Source of the DNA: Actinomycetota bacterium
GTDB lineage: Bacteria; Actinomycetota; Actinomycetes; Mycobacteriales; Mycobacteriaceae
Direction of reading: 5' to 3'
Assembly: GCA_018268465.1 (NCBI GenBank)
Contig: JAFDWN010000065.1
Location: 1 to 51,691, forward strand
Length of the DNA: 51,691 bases
Shown here piece after piece: positions 17,034 through 26,764 of the stretch (its first letter is position 1; each line of letters starts with the position of its first letter). The notes under the pieces were generated by a model. That model did no database searches. It had not been told where the DNA came from and worked only from the letters and a program-made list of their open reading frames with translations. The translations under genes and the position numbers were made by a program.

Positions 17034-17963
17034 TCAGACCCGGTCGGCGGTGGCCAGATCGTGCTGGTGGAGGAAGTCGGCGATGACGGACCGGAAGTCC
17101 TCGGGCTTCTCCAGATGGGTGCAGTGGCTCGCGTCCGGGAACACGTGACTGCGGACGTCGGGGATGTGGTCGACGTACGGTGCCCACGTGGCGGGAGTGG
17201 CTTCGTCGAACTCGCCGGCGACCACCAATGTGGGGACGTCGATCTGGGGGAGCCGGTCGACAATGGTCCAGTCGCGCAGCGTGCCGATGACGTGGAATTC
17301 GTTGGGGCCGTTCATGGTGTGATAGACCGTCGGCTCGGCCTCCATCTGGGCCACGCTGTCGGCGAAGTCCTGCGGCATCGGTGTGGTCCGGCAGACATGG
17401 CGGCGGTAGAACTCGTCGGCGGCGGCCAGGTACTCGGGGTCGGTGACGGTGCCGTGGGCTTCGTGGCGTTGCAGGGCGGCCAGCGTGGCCTGCGGTAGTT
17501 GCGCGCGGAGTTCGTCGGCGGCGGCGACCCACAGCGCCATCGAGGCCGGTGAGTTGCAGATCGCCAGCGACTCCAGCCCCGCGGGTCGGCGGACGGCGAT
17601 CTCGGCGCCCAGCATGCCGCCCCACGACTGGCCCAGCACGTGGTAGTGGGTGATGGCCAGGGCCGAGCGCACCGCGTGGAATTCGTCCACGAACAGCTGC
17701 GGTGTCCAGAAGTCGGCGGGCGCGGCGGGCAGGTGGGTGCTCTTGCCGCAGCCGAGCTGGTCGTAGTGCACGACGGTGCGGCCCGTCTCGTCGGCCAGCG
17801 CGGCGAGGTTGGCGACGTAGTCGTGAGCCATGCCGGGTCCGCCGTGCAGGACGAACAGAGGTAGGGCGCCGCTGCGGGCCATTGCGGGAACGGTGATCTG
17901 GACCCAGGTTTGGTGGTCGAGGAAGGGCACCGTGCGGGTTGTGGTTGGCACGGAGAACAGCAT
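17034..17963 (-). CDS. Proline iminopeptidase-like alpha/beta hydrolase
   Basis: 309 residues. Shows the oxyanion segment L-H-G-G-P-G (39-44), D-Q-L-G-C-G-K-S (68-75) and nucleophile elbow G-Q-S-W-G-G with Ser113, the exact pattern of the S33 proline iminopeptidase/L-amino-acid amidase group. A C-terminal D-x-A-S-H-C-T-H region gives the catalytic His. ATG 17963 with AAAGGG 4-9 nt upstream was preferred to an upstream in-frame start. Transcribed leftwards with the permease and divergently from a FadR-type regulator 79 bp away, which probably controls both. Confidence 0.88.
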   Translation of the reverse strand: MLFSVPTTTRTVPFLDHQTWVQITVPAMARSGALPLFVLHGGPGMAHDYVANLAALADETGRTVVHYDQLGCGKSTHLPAAPADFWTPQLFVDEFHAVRSALAITHYHVLGQSWGGMLGAEIAVRRPAGLESLAICNSPASMALWVAAADELRAQLPQATLAALQRHEAHGTVTDPEYLAAADEFYRRHVCRTTPMPQDFADSVAQMEAEPTVYHTMNGPNEFHVIGTLRDWTIVDRLPQIDVPTLVVAGEFDEATPATWAPYVDHIPDVRSHVFPDASHCTHLEKPEDFRSVIADFLHQHDLATADRV

Positions 17964-17974
17964 CAGCCCTTTAA

Positions 17975-17991
17975 GGTCTCGTCGCAAGACC
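17975..17991. promoter_or_regulatory. Candidate FadR/GntR operator
   Basis: Inverted repeat GGTCT (17975-17979) / AGACC (17987-17991) with a 7-nt spacer lies in the 78-bp divergent region, between the iminopeptidase start and the regulator start. Half-sites of the GGTC...GACC kind are common for this regulator family. Binding is inferred. Confidence 0.5.
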
Positions 17992-18041
17992 AATAATGGG
18001 AGTTAACGCGACGTTGACAATCCGGCGGGTTAGAGTCGCTC

Positions 18042-18806
18042 ATGGCCAGCGGCGCACCCGCGGCCCGGGGGCTGTTGCAGCAGCAGCTCGATTCGCCGTC
18101 CCGGGTCGACGAGATCACCGACCGGCTCGTCACCGCGATCGCGATCGGCGAGTACCTGCCCGGCGCCCGTCTGCCCGTAGAGCGCGACCTGGCCGCCTCG
18201 CTGGGTGTGGGACGTATGACGGTGCGAGCGGCATTGGCGCGCCTGGTGGACCGCGGACTGCTGGAGACACGGCGCGGTCGCGGCGGCGGATCGTACGTCC
18301 TCGACCAGTGGCCGGATTCGTCCACCGAGGTCGTCGGCCGGACGTTGTCGATGCGGATGGGCGAACTGCGCGACCTTTTCGACGCTATCTGCCGGTTGCA
18401 CGGTGCGGTGTGCCGGGCGGCGGCCGAGACCCGCACCGACGCCGACGTCGCCGGGCTGCGGGGCTGCCTCGAGGACTATCGGCATGCCGACAGCGGGCTG
18501 CAGGCCCAGCAGGCCGACAGCCGCCTACACCTGGCCATCATCGACGCCGCGCACAACGCCGTCCTCAAGCGGCTACTGCTCGAACTCGAGGCGTCGGTGA
18601 GTCTCGGTTCACCCGCTCACCCCTGGGGCGATCCCGCCACCATGGTCGACATGGAGAAGCGCGCGTTGCGCGACCACGAACTGATCGTCGAGGCGATCGC
18701 CGGGGGACGCGGCGACGACGCCGAGGCGCTGGCGCGAGAGCACGTCGGCATCGACTTCGAGCACATCTCCGCCGCGATGCGCCGGGCGGGTGTGTTCACC
18801 GACTGA
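18042..18806 (+). CDS. FadR-subfamily GntR transcriptional regulator
   Basis: 254 residues. N-terminal winged helix (about 18-85): L-P-G-A-R-L-P-V-E-R-D-L-A-A-S-L-G-V-G-R-M-T-V-R-A-A-L and the wing R-R-G-R-G-G-G-S-Y-V. The C-terminal all-helical FCD ligand domain (95-245) has the metal-binding pattern with histidines in R-L-H-L-A-I-I-D-A-A-H-N and R-D-H-E-L-I-V-E-A-I. It is divergent from the hydrolase-permease pair and likely represses or activates it in response to a small acid. Confidence 0.9.
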   Translation: MASGAPAARGLLQQQLDSPSRVDEITDRLVTAIAIGEYLPGARLPVERDLAASLGVGRMTVRAALARLVDRGLLETRRGRGGGSYVLDQWPDSSTEVVGRTLSMRMGELRDLFDAICRLHGAVCRAAAETRTDADVAGLRGCLEDYRHADSGLQAQQADSRLHLAIIDAAHNAVLKRLLLELEASVSLGSPAHPWGDPATMVDMEKRALRDHELIVEAIAGGRGDDAEALAREHVGIDFEHISAAMRRAGVFTD

Positions 18807-18822
18807 CGTCGCCAGTCCCCGG

Positions 18823-19410
18823 TCAGTTCAACGGAATGTCGTTGTCGCCCTTGGATTCCTGATACTGCGTCGACAACGCGTCGTAGCGCGCGCGGATGCG
18901 CTGCTGCTGGTCGCGCAACTGGGTGCGCAGCGGTTCGGGCTCGGCGTCGGCCAGCGCGGCGATCGAGTACGCCGTCCAGAATGCGTTGGTGCGCCGGTAG
19001 CCCCCGGGCTCAAGGCCGAACACCTCTTTGAGGATCTTCAGGTCGTGCGGGATGGCGAAGCTGTCGCGGGAATCCTCATGGCTGTAGAAGTAGTAGTAGT
19101 TGTCGAATCCGGCCCAGGTGATCGCCGACATGCACAGCGTGCACGGCTCGTGGGTGGTGACGAACAGCAGATCGCGCGTGGCCGGCCGGTCGGGGAGCTC
19201 GTAGAACTGCTTGAGGGTGTGGATCTCGCCGTGCCACAACGGGTTACCGGTTTCGTCATTGGTACCCGCGATGACCAGCGAGAGGTCGGATTTGCGCAGC
19301 AGCGCCGCCCCGAACACCTTGTTCCCCGCTGCCACACCGACTTCGGTGAGTGGAAGCACATCGTTCTCGATCACGTCCAGCAGGCGGCCGGGGGGAGCGG
19401 TGGCTGTCAT
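18823..19410 (-). CDS. Nucleoside/guanine deaminase family protein
   Basis: 195-residue cytidine-deaminase-fold zinc enzyme. The zinc and proton-relay motif is H60-G-E62 with P-C90-T-L-C93, as in the CMP/dCMP-guanine deaminase family; H-G-E rather than the common H-A-E/H-V-E is a mild variant. The C-terminal 60 residues are a helical extension (Q-L-R-D-Q-Q-Q-R-I-R-A-R-Y) not seen in the shortest members. ATG 19410 is used; an upstream TTG is possible. Substrate is not determinable. Confidence 0.82.
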   Translation of the reverse strand: MTATAPPGRLLDVIENDVLPLTEVGVAAGNKVFGAALLRKSDLSLVIAGTNDETGNPLWHGEIHTLKQFYELPDRPATRDLLFVTTHEPCTLCMSAITWAGFDNYYYFYSHEDSRDSFAIPHDLKILKEVFGLEPGGYRRTNAFWTAYSIAALADAEPEPLRTQLRDQQQRIRARYDALSTQYQESKGDNDIPLN

Positions 19411-19470
19411 GGCCAACCCTAACGCGCGGCGGGTGCGGGTGCGCGGCGTCGGCGGGGCGGTCCGGTCCCG

Positions 19471-20028
19471 CTAGGGGATCCGCCCATATCTGACTGTCAG
19501 CCGCTGCGGCCAGGCCATGACGAGGTCCTCGCCCACGGCGACGTCCTCCCAGCGGCGCAGCACCTCGTCGAGTCTGCGGTTGATCGACATCCGCAGATCC
19601 GGTGTCACCACCAGCGGGTCGGCGCCGGAAGGGATCCGCCCGTGGTATGCGAGCCCGGCCAGCTGTTCGGAGCGACCCACCTGTGCGCGGCCCGCGCTGC
19701 CGAGCCGCTGCGAGCGCTTCGCCTGCTGCGCCCGTCCGCGTTTGCCCGCGACGGCCCGGAAGAAGCCGCCCACATCGCCGCCAGCGGCGGCCTGCCCGAA
19801 GATGCCGAGGGTCAGACCGGACTGCTCCTCGACGACGAAATGCACCAGGTCGTGGGGGACGCGGGCATCACCGGGCGCCAGCCGAACCGCGACGTCGCCG
19901 CCGATGTCGCGAGCACCGTTGCGCAGCAGCCCGATTCCGTATTGGCGCGAGTTGATCCTGCGGAAGACGCAGTCCACGACTCCGATGATCGCGGCCGCGG
20001 CCGCTGGTATCAACCGAATAATCGGCAT
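19471..20028 (-). CDS. Conserved actinobacterial hypothetical protein
   Basis: 185 residues, no named family recognised. The segment V-R-L-A-P-G-D-A-R-V-P-H-D-L-V-H-F-V-V-E (about 48-67), followed by a G-I-F-G-Q-A-A-A-G-G-D-V-G-G-F-F stretch, looks like a conserved fold and supports real coding. An arginine-rich middle part (90-115) is probably exposed. Preceded on the same strand by the TetR gene at 42 nt distance, so it may be co-transcribed with the monooxygenase-TetR pair. Confidence 0.65.
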   Translation of the reverse strand: MPIIRLIPAAAAAIIGVVDCVFRRINSRQYGIGLLRNGARDIGGDVAVRLAPGDARVPHDLVHFVVEEQSGLTLGIFGQAAAGGDVGGFFRAVAGKRGRAQQAKRSQRLGSAGRAQVGRSEQLAGLAYHGRIPSGADPLVVTPDLRMSINRRLDEVLRRWEDVAVGEDLVMAWPQRLTVRYGRIP

Positions 20029-20069
20029 CGCCGGGGACGATGGGCTGATACGTGTTGCGGCCGAGACCC

Positions 20070-20639
20070 TTATGCGCCCAGGGCGGCGAAGGCGGCGTCC
20101 ACGAGAGCCACGAGATCGGCCTCCGGGTCGGCGGCCCAGGCCTCGATCGCGGGCAGCATCGCGCCGACCGCGACCGAGGCCTGCACCGTCATGGCGTAGT
20201 CCGGGGCCGCGAGGCCGGCCCGCCTCGCCAGGGCCCCGGCGATCAGTTCGCGGGTGGAGTCCTGGGCGATCCAGTTGCGCGACCGCAGCGCCGGCGTGTC
20301 GAGTATCAGCCGGGTGCGGGCCAGGATCGCGTCGCGATCGGTGACGAGGACGGTGAGGGCGCCCTCGCGGATGGCGGCGTGCACCGCGGTCAGCGGCGGC
20401 TCCTGCGGTGGTCGCCCGGCGATCAGTTCGGCCAGGATCGGGTCGTAGTCGTCGTATTCGACGACGGATTCCTTACGCGAGAAGTACCGGAAGAACGTCA
20501 TGTGCGACACCCCCGCGGCGGCCGCGATGTCCTCGACGGTCGTCGTGTCGTAGCCGCGTTCGGCAAACAGCCGCAACGCCTCGTCCTGGATCGCGCGTTT
20601 CGTCGCCGCCCGCTTGCGGGCCCGCCAATCGCCGGTCAC
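20070..20639 (-). CDS. TetR-family regulator
   Basis: 189 residues. HTH at about 9-55: A-I-Q-D-E-A-L-R-L-F-A-E-R-G-Y-D-T-T-T-V-E-D-I-A-A-A-A-G-V-S-H-M-T-F-F-R-Y-F in segments typical of TetR, with the ligand domain C-terminal. GTG 20639 overlaps the stop of the upstream monooxygenase (GTGA), so the two are translationally coupled. This favours a local regulator of the monooxygenase acting on the paired palindromes at 22102-22131. Confidence 0.92.
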   Translation of the reverse strand: MTGDWRARKRAATKRAIQDEALRLFAERGYDTTTVEDIAAAAGVSHMTFFRYFSRKESVVEYDDYDPILAELIAGRPPQEPPLTAVHAAIREGALTVLVTDRDAILARTRLILDTPALRSRNWIAQDSTRELIAGALARRAGLAAPDYAMTVQASVAVGAMLPAIEAWAADPEADLVALVDAAFAALGA

Positions 20640-22087
20640 AGCGCGCCGTCGATCCAGCGGCACAGGCTCTGCGCCGAGGTGCCGCGCCATGCCAGGTGCC
20701 CGTCCGGTCGGATGAGCAAGGCCTCGTCGCCGCCCCGTAGGGCGGTCACGTCGCCGAGGCGTTCCCGGGCCGTCACCGCCAGCGGTGCGGGACCGAGCAG
20801 TGCCCATCCCGGCCCGAGCGCGTCGAACAACCGCACCGGGCTACCGGCGGCGTCCACGCAGGCTCGGTCGGCGACCCGATCGCCGGCTCGCAGCCCGGGC
20901 AGCCCCCGCCGGACGCCGGCGCCGAGTGGACCGTCCCGGTAGGACACCTGCAGCTGGGACGTCCGTTCGGCGATCGCGCGCTGCACGCGGGGACGGTTCA
21001 GCAGCGGCACGACCACCCGATCTCGGAGAAACCGCGCGGGCGGATTCTGGTCGAAGACGAACCTGGTGGTGTTCGACGTGGTGTCCAGGACGTCCTCGGC
21101 GACCGGGCGGCGTTCGGCCTGGTACGTGTCGAGAAGGCGTTCTGTCGCCCGGCCGCTTAGCACCAGCGCGAGTTTCCAGGCCAGGTTCTCCGCGTCACCC
21201 AACCCGGTGTTCATCCCCTGCCCGCCCAGCGGACTGTGGATATGCGCGGCGTCGCCGGCAAGCAGGACGCGTCCCACCCGGTACGTGTCGGCGAGGCGGC
21301 GCTGGATGCGGAACGTCGACGTCCACTCGGCCGACCGGATCGTCGCGCCGGTTTCCTCACTCAGCCGCGACCCCAGATAGCCGACGATCTCCTCGCGGCC
21401 GAGCTCGCCGCTACCCCCCGGTGCCGGCGCCAACAACCGCCACACATCGTCTCCCGGCAGGGGAAACACGGCGAACGTCTTGTCACCCCGAAGCCAGGTG
21501 TGCGCGCCGTCGCGGGGCCGGTCGATACGGGCGTGCACGTCGGCGATCAGGAAGCCTTCGATGAGGGGGAAGCCGCGGAATCCGATGCCCAGCGATTTGC
21601 GGACGGTGCTGTGTGCGCCGTCGGTCCCCACCACCCAGCCCGCCGCGATCTCGGAGCCGTCGCCCAGCCGTACGGCGACCGCGTCGGGGGAACTGATCAG
21701 TCCGACGACCGGCCGCGACCATTCGACGGTGCCGCCGAGCGCAGCCAGGCGCGTGCGCAGCGCGGCCTCGACGCACGCCTGGGAGACGATCAGCCCGCTC
21801 GGGCCGCGCAATCGGACGGCCCTGGCGATGTCGAGGCGGGCCAGCGGGCGACCGTCGACGTTGATCGTGGCCCGCATGATGGGTAGGCCGGTCTCGGGCA
21901 GGTCGCCAAGGGCGCCGAGGCGGTCGAGCACCTCGACGCCCCTCGGTTGCAGGCCAAGGGCCCGCGAGGTGGTCGCGGGCGCGTCGGCCTTGTCGAGGAC
22001 GCGGACGGCGACGCCGGCGGCTCGCAATGCGCACGCCAGCGCTAGACCTGTCGGTCCGGCGCCGACGATGACGACTTGTGTGTCCAT
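20636..22087 (-). CDS. FAD-dependent aromatic monooxygenase
   Basis: 483-residue group A flavoprotein hydroxylase. G-A-G-P-T-G (8-13) binds the FAD ADP moiety; D-G-A-H-S-T-V-R (the D-G motif, about 162-169) and G-D-A-A-H-I-H-S-P-L-G-G-Q-G-M-N (about 283-298) bind FAD and ribose. The C-terminal thioredoxin-like domain (about 390-483) is of the phenol hydroxylase/PgaE type found in polyketide and rifamycin monooxygenases. Expression is likely controlled by the coupled TetR. It may detoxify aromatic compounds or antibiotics; the substrate is unknown. Confidence 0.92.
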   Translation of the reverse strand: MDTQVVIVGAGPTGLALACALRAAGVAVRVLDKADAPATTSRALGLQPRGVEVLDRLGALGDLPETGLPIMRATINVDGRPLARLDIARAVRLRGPSGLIVSQACVEAALRTRLAALGGTVEWSRPVVGLISSPDAVAVRLGDGSEIAAGWVVGTDGAHSTVRKSLGIGFRGFPLIEGFLIADVHARIDRPRDGAHTWLRGDKTFAVFPLPGDDVWRLLAPAPGGSGELGREEIVGYLGSRLSEETGATIRSAEWTSTFRIQRRLADTYRVGRVLLAGDAAHIHSPLGGQGMNTGLGDAENLAWKLALVLSGRATERLLDTYQAERRPVAEDVLDTTSNTTRFVFDQNPPARFLRDRVVVPLLNRPRVQRAIAERTSQLQVSYRDGPLGAGVRRGLPGLRAGDRVADRACVDAAGSPVRLFDALGPGWALLGPAPLAVTARERLGDVTALRGGDEALLIRPDGHLAWRGTSAQSLCRWIDGAL

Positions 22088-22101
22088 CCGCGACCCCTTT
22101 G

Positions 22102-22131
22102 TGTTAGTAACTAACATGTTAGCGGCTAACA
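22102..22131. promoter_or_regulatory. Two abutting 15-bp palindromic operators
   Basis: TGTTAGTAACTAACA (22102-22116) is followed without a gap by TGTTAGCGGCTAACA (22117-22131). Each is a perfect palindrome around its central base and they share the half-site TGTTAG. They lie 15-44 nt upstream of the monooxygenase ATG and 34 nt before thyX on the other strand, so the local TetR probably binds here. Confidence 0.8.
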
Positions 22132-22164
22132 CAAAGTCCCGCCCGTCAGGCGTTAGGGTGAGCC

Positions 22165-23845
<1,681 letters not shown>

Positions 23846-23855
23846 AGCGGCGGCG

Positions 23856-25556
23856 GTGGTGAGCGCCGGCGTGCGCAGCGCCGAAGAACCCGGCGGACCT
23901 CCGGGCCCCCTGCCCGATGGCGGTCTGCGGGTGACCGCGCTGGGCGGAATCAGCGAAATCGGCCGCAATATGACCGTTTTCGAACACCTCGGTCGCCTGC
24001 TCATCATCGACTGCGGCGTGCTGTTCCCCGGTCACGACGAACCCGGGGTCGACCTGATCCTGCCCGACTTGCGCCATGTGGAGCACCGCCTCGACGATGT
24101 CGAGGCGCTGGTGCTCACACACGCCCACGAGGACCACATCGGCGCGGTGCCCTTCCTGCTCAAACTGCGGCCGGACATCCCGGTCGTCGGCTCCAAGTTC
24201 ACTCTGGCCCTGGTGGCCGAGAAATGCCGCGAACACCGCATCAAGCCGAGGTTCGTGCAGGTCGCCTCGGGGCAGAGCAGCCGGCACGGCGTCTTCGAGT
24301 GCGAGTACTTCGCGGTCAACCACTCGGTGCCGGGCTGCCTGGCGATCGCGCTGCACACCGGCGCGGGCACGGTGCTGCACACCGGTGACGTCAAACTCGA
24401 CCAGCTGCCGCTCGACGGCCGGCCGACCGACCTGCCGGGGATGTCGCGGCTCGGGGACGCCGGTGTCGACCTGTTCCTGTGCGATTCGACCAACGCCGAG
24501 ATACCGGGTGTCGGACCGTCGGAGAGCGAGGTCGGCCCGACGCTGCACCGCCTCATCCGGGGCGCGGACGGGCGCGTCATCGTGGCGTGCTTCGCGTCCA
24601 ACGTCGACCGCGTCCAGCAGATCATCGACGCCGCCGTGGCCCTCGGCAGACGGGTGTCGTTCGTCGGCCGTTCGATGGTGCGCAACATGGGTATCGCCAG
24701 GGAGCTGGGATATCTGCGGGTCGAGGATTCCGACCTACTCGACATCGGCGCCGCCGAGATGATGCCGGCCGACCGGGTCGTGCTGATCACCACCGGCACC
24801 CAGGGCGAACCGATGTCGGCGCTGTCGCGGATGTCACGCGGGGAGCATCGCAGCATCACCCTGACGTCGGGCGATCTGATCATCCTGTCCTCGTCGCTGA
24901 TCCCCGGCAACGAGGAGGCGGTCTACGGCGTGATCGACGCGCTGTCCAAGATCGGGGCCCGTGTGGTGACCAATGCGCAGGCCCGTGTGCACGTGTCCGG
25001 CCACGCCTACGCCGGTGAACTGCTCTTTCTCTACAACGGCGTCAAACCGCGCAACGTCATGCCGGTGCACGGCACGTGGCGCCATCTGCGGGCCAATGCC
25101 GCGCTCGCGGCCCGTACCGGGGTACCGCGGGATGCGATCATGCTCGCCGAGAACGGTGTGAGCGTCGACCTGGTGGCCGGAAAGGCCAGCATCGCCGGCG
25201 CGGTGCCGGTGGGCAAGATGTTCGTCGACGGCCTGATCACCGGCGACGTGGGCGACGCGACGTTGGGCGAAAGGCTGATCCTGTCATCGGGTTTCGTGGC
25301 GGTGACGGTGGTCGTGCGCCGCGAAACCGGTCGTCCGGCCGCGCCGGCGCACCTGCATTCCCGCGGCTTCTCGGAGGATCCCAAAGCGCTTGAGCCCGCG
25401 GCTCGAAAGATCGAAGCCGAATTGGAAGCCCTTGCCGCCCAGAAGATCACGGACCCGGTGCGAATTGCGCAGGCGGTGCGCCGCACCGTCGGGAAGTGGG
25501 TGGGGGAGACCTACCGCCGCCAGCCGATGATCGTGCCGACCGTCATCGAGATCTAA
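23856..25556 (+). CDS. rnj: Ribonuclease J
   Basis: 566-residue metallo-beta-lactamase/beta-CASP nuclease with 5'-exo and endonuclease activity in RNA maturation and decay. Metal-binding T-H-A-H-E-D-H is at 88-94; beta-CASP motifs follow, including F-V-G-R-S-M-V-R-N (about 265-273) and H-V-S-G-H-A (about 378-383). The C-terminal domain ends I-V-P-T-V-I-E-I. Length agrees with mycobacterial RNase J. Its stop overlaps by 3 nt the stop of a convergent small gene. Confidence 0.96.
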   Translation: MVSAGVRSAEEPGGPPGPLPDGGLRVTALGGISEIGRNMTVFEHLGRLLIIDCGVLFPGHDEPGVDLILPDLRHVEHRLDDVEALVLTHAHEDHIGAVPFLLKLRPDIPVVGSKFTLALVAEKCREHRIKPRFVQVASGQSSRHGVFECEYFAVNHSVPGCLAIALHTGAGTVLHTGDVKLDQLPLDGRPTDLPGMSRLGDAGVDLFLCDSTNAEIPGVGPSESEVGPTLHRLIRGADGRVIVACFASNVDRVQQIIDAAVALGRRVSFVGRSMVRNMGIARELGYLRVEDSDLLDIGAAEMMPADRVVLITTGTQGEPMSALSRMSRGEHRSITLTSGDLIILSSSLIPGNEEAVYGVIDALSKIGARVVTNAQARVHVSGHAYAGELLFLYNGVKPRNVMPVHGTWRHLRANAALAARTGVPRDAIMLAENGVSVDLVAGKASIAGAVPVGKMFVDGLITGDVGDATLGERLILSSGFVAVTVVVRRETGRPAAPAHLHSRGFSEDPKALEPAARKIEAELEALAAQKITDPVRIAQAVRRTVGKWVGETYRRQPMIVPTVIEI

Positions 25557-25804
25557 CGCAGTCTGCCCGCCATCGCTGCCGGGATCACCAGCGGATTGTT
25601 GACGTGGCAGCCGGATTCGGCAGCATGCTCCCAGGCGTCGGCGCATGACGAGGCCTTGAGCAGCCGGTGTCGTCGCGACCATCCGCACGTGCAGACCGCC
25701 CGAAACCTGCCGGGCCGGTACCGGTAGACGCTGACCCCGCGACGGTCGCGGGGCGGGGCGTCGATCGCGGGGCTGTCCGGGTTCTCTGGGTGGATGGCGT
25801 CCAT
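25553..25804 (-). CDS. Small conserved protein, possible zinc site
   Basis: 83 residues. Contains C-T-C-G-W...C-A-D-A-W-E-H-A-A-E-S-G-C-H (about 44-71), a Cys/His pattern that could bind one zinc. Start ATG 25804 is the nearest Met before the compositional core; an upstream in-frame start at 25891 gives a basic extension that looks non-native. No named function known to me; presence after rnj fits other mycobacteria. Confidence 0.65.
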   Translation of the reverse strand: MDAIHPENPDSPAIDAPPRDRRGVSVYRYRPGRFRAVCTCGWSRRHRLLKASSCADAWEHAAESGCHVNNPLVIPAAMAGRLR

Positions 25805-25963
25805 GCTCTTCACCGGTATCCTCGTCGACACACGACGGACGCAAGTATAGTCCCGAGCCGGCGCCGCTCGACCGTCCGCGCCGCGTGGCATTTCACCGGC
25901 CGCCCAAAGTAGTTGCGTACGAGAAGAATTGCGGCTGTCCGCAGGCCTCGTTCGCCGAGTGTG

Positions 25964-26287
25964 TCAGCGCTTGTTCACACAGCCCGCGTCCACCGGCTGT
26001 ACCACGCCGGTGATCTGCCGGGCCTCATCGGAGGTCGGCCGGGCGCCGCGGCGGAGATGTCCTGGGCCCCGGCAGCCTATTTCCAGCGGATTGCCCGTCT
26101 GCGTTTCGACCTCGGCCGGCCAGCGCCGGGTGAACTGGTTGTTGATGATGGCGTGTCGACCGCGCTGGGCAGGACCGCGTTCACCCGGATGCTTTGTGGG
26201 GCAAGATGATTGGCGTGCACCCACATCAAGCCGTTAACCCCGCGCGGCGCCGGTGACGAAGGCGCCCTTGCCGTCGGGGCAGCCCAT
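25964..26287 (-). pseudogene. Decayed SDR-family dehydrogenase
   Basis: Pieces of one short-chain dehydrogenase remain in order on the minus strand. The N-terminus [17 protein letters not shown] (cofactor loop) is followed at once by a stop. Then [20 protein letters not shown] and, after a frameshift, the end S-D-E-A-R-Q-I-T-G-V-V-Q-P-V-D-A-G-C (stop 25964-25966). The central part with the Tyr-x-x-x-Lys active site is deleted. The ATG overlaps the stop of the ABM gene (ATGA), so an ABM-SDR operon once existed, matching Rv2749-Rv2750 in position. Confidence 0.82.
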
Positions 26288-26601
26288 CAGTCGCGCAGGC
26301 GGCCTTTTGCGGGATCTCCGGCGACCACCGGGGTGAGCGTTTTGATGTCGGGCGCACCGGCGAGGAGGTCGCCGACGGCGGCGAACAACGCACCGACGGC
26401 GGGGGCGGTGCTGTGTGTCTTCAGCGCCTCGGCGTCGGTCCATTGTTCGACGAATACGAACGTGCCGTCGGCCTCGTGCAGTGCGTAGAGTTCGCAGCCC
26501 GGCTCCCCGTGTACCGCCTCGATCGCCGTCGTGCAGGCCTCGCGCACCGCGTCGACGGACTCGGGTTTGGCGGTCATGGTTGCGACGACGACAACGGGCA
26601 T
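26287..26601 (-). CDS. ABM-domain quinol monooxygenase-like protein
   Basis: 104 residues, a single ABM ferredoxin-like fold. Family traits: V-V-V-V-A-T-M-T-A-K-P-E (3-14), G-C-E-L-Y-A-L-H-E (34-42) and T-F-V-F-V-E-Q-W-T-D (46-55). Homologues are cofactor-free quinol or anthracycline-type monooxygenases. It appears intact although its coupled SDR partner is destroyed. Confidence 0.87.
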   Translation of the reverse strand: MPVVVVATMTAKPESVDAVREACTTAIEAVHGEPGCELYALHEADGTFVFVEQWTDAEALKTHSTAPAVGALFAAVGDLLAGAPDIKTLTPVVAGDPAKGRLRD

Positions 26602-26764
26602 GCGACGGCCTCCTCGGGTGGGCGCGAATTGAACGCGTGTCCACCCTACTCATCGGCCTGTTCTGGGCCGCCTGCCCGGGTCGGCCCGGGGCACGGTCCG
26701 TATCCAACCTGTGACCTGTGTGGCAGATGGTGCAGATGGTGTATTTGCGACTAGGCTTGGCCGC

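Noticed and set aside
17005-17625. Upstream extension of the APC permease
   Set aside because: Out-of-frame reading of the iminopeptidase-like gene; arginine-rich and unlike any transporter N-terminus.
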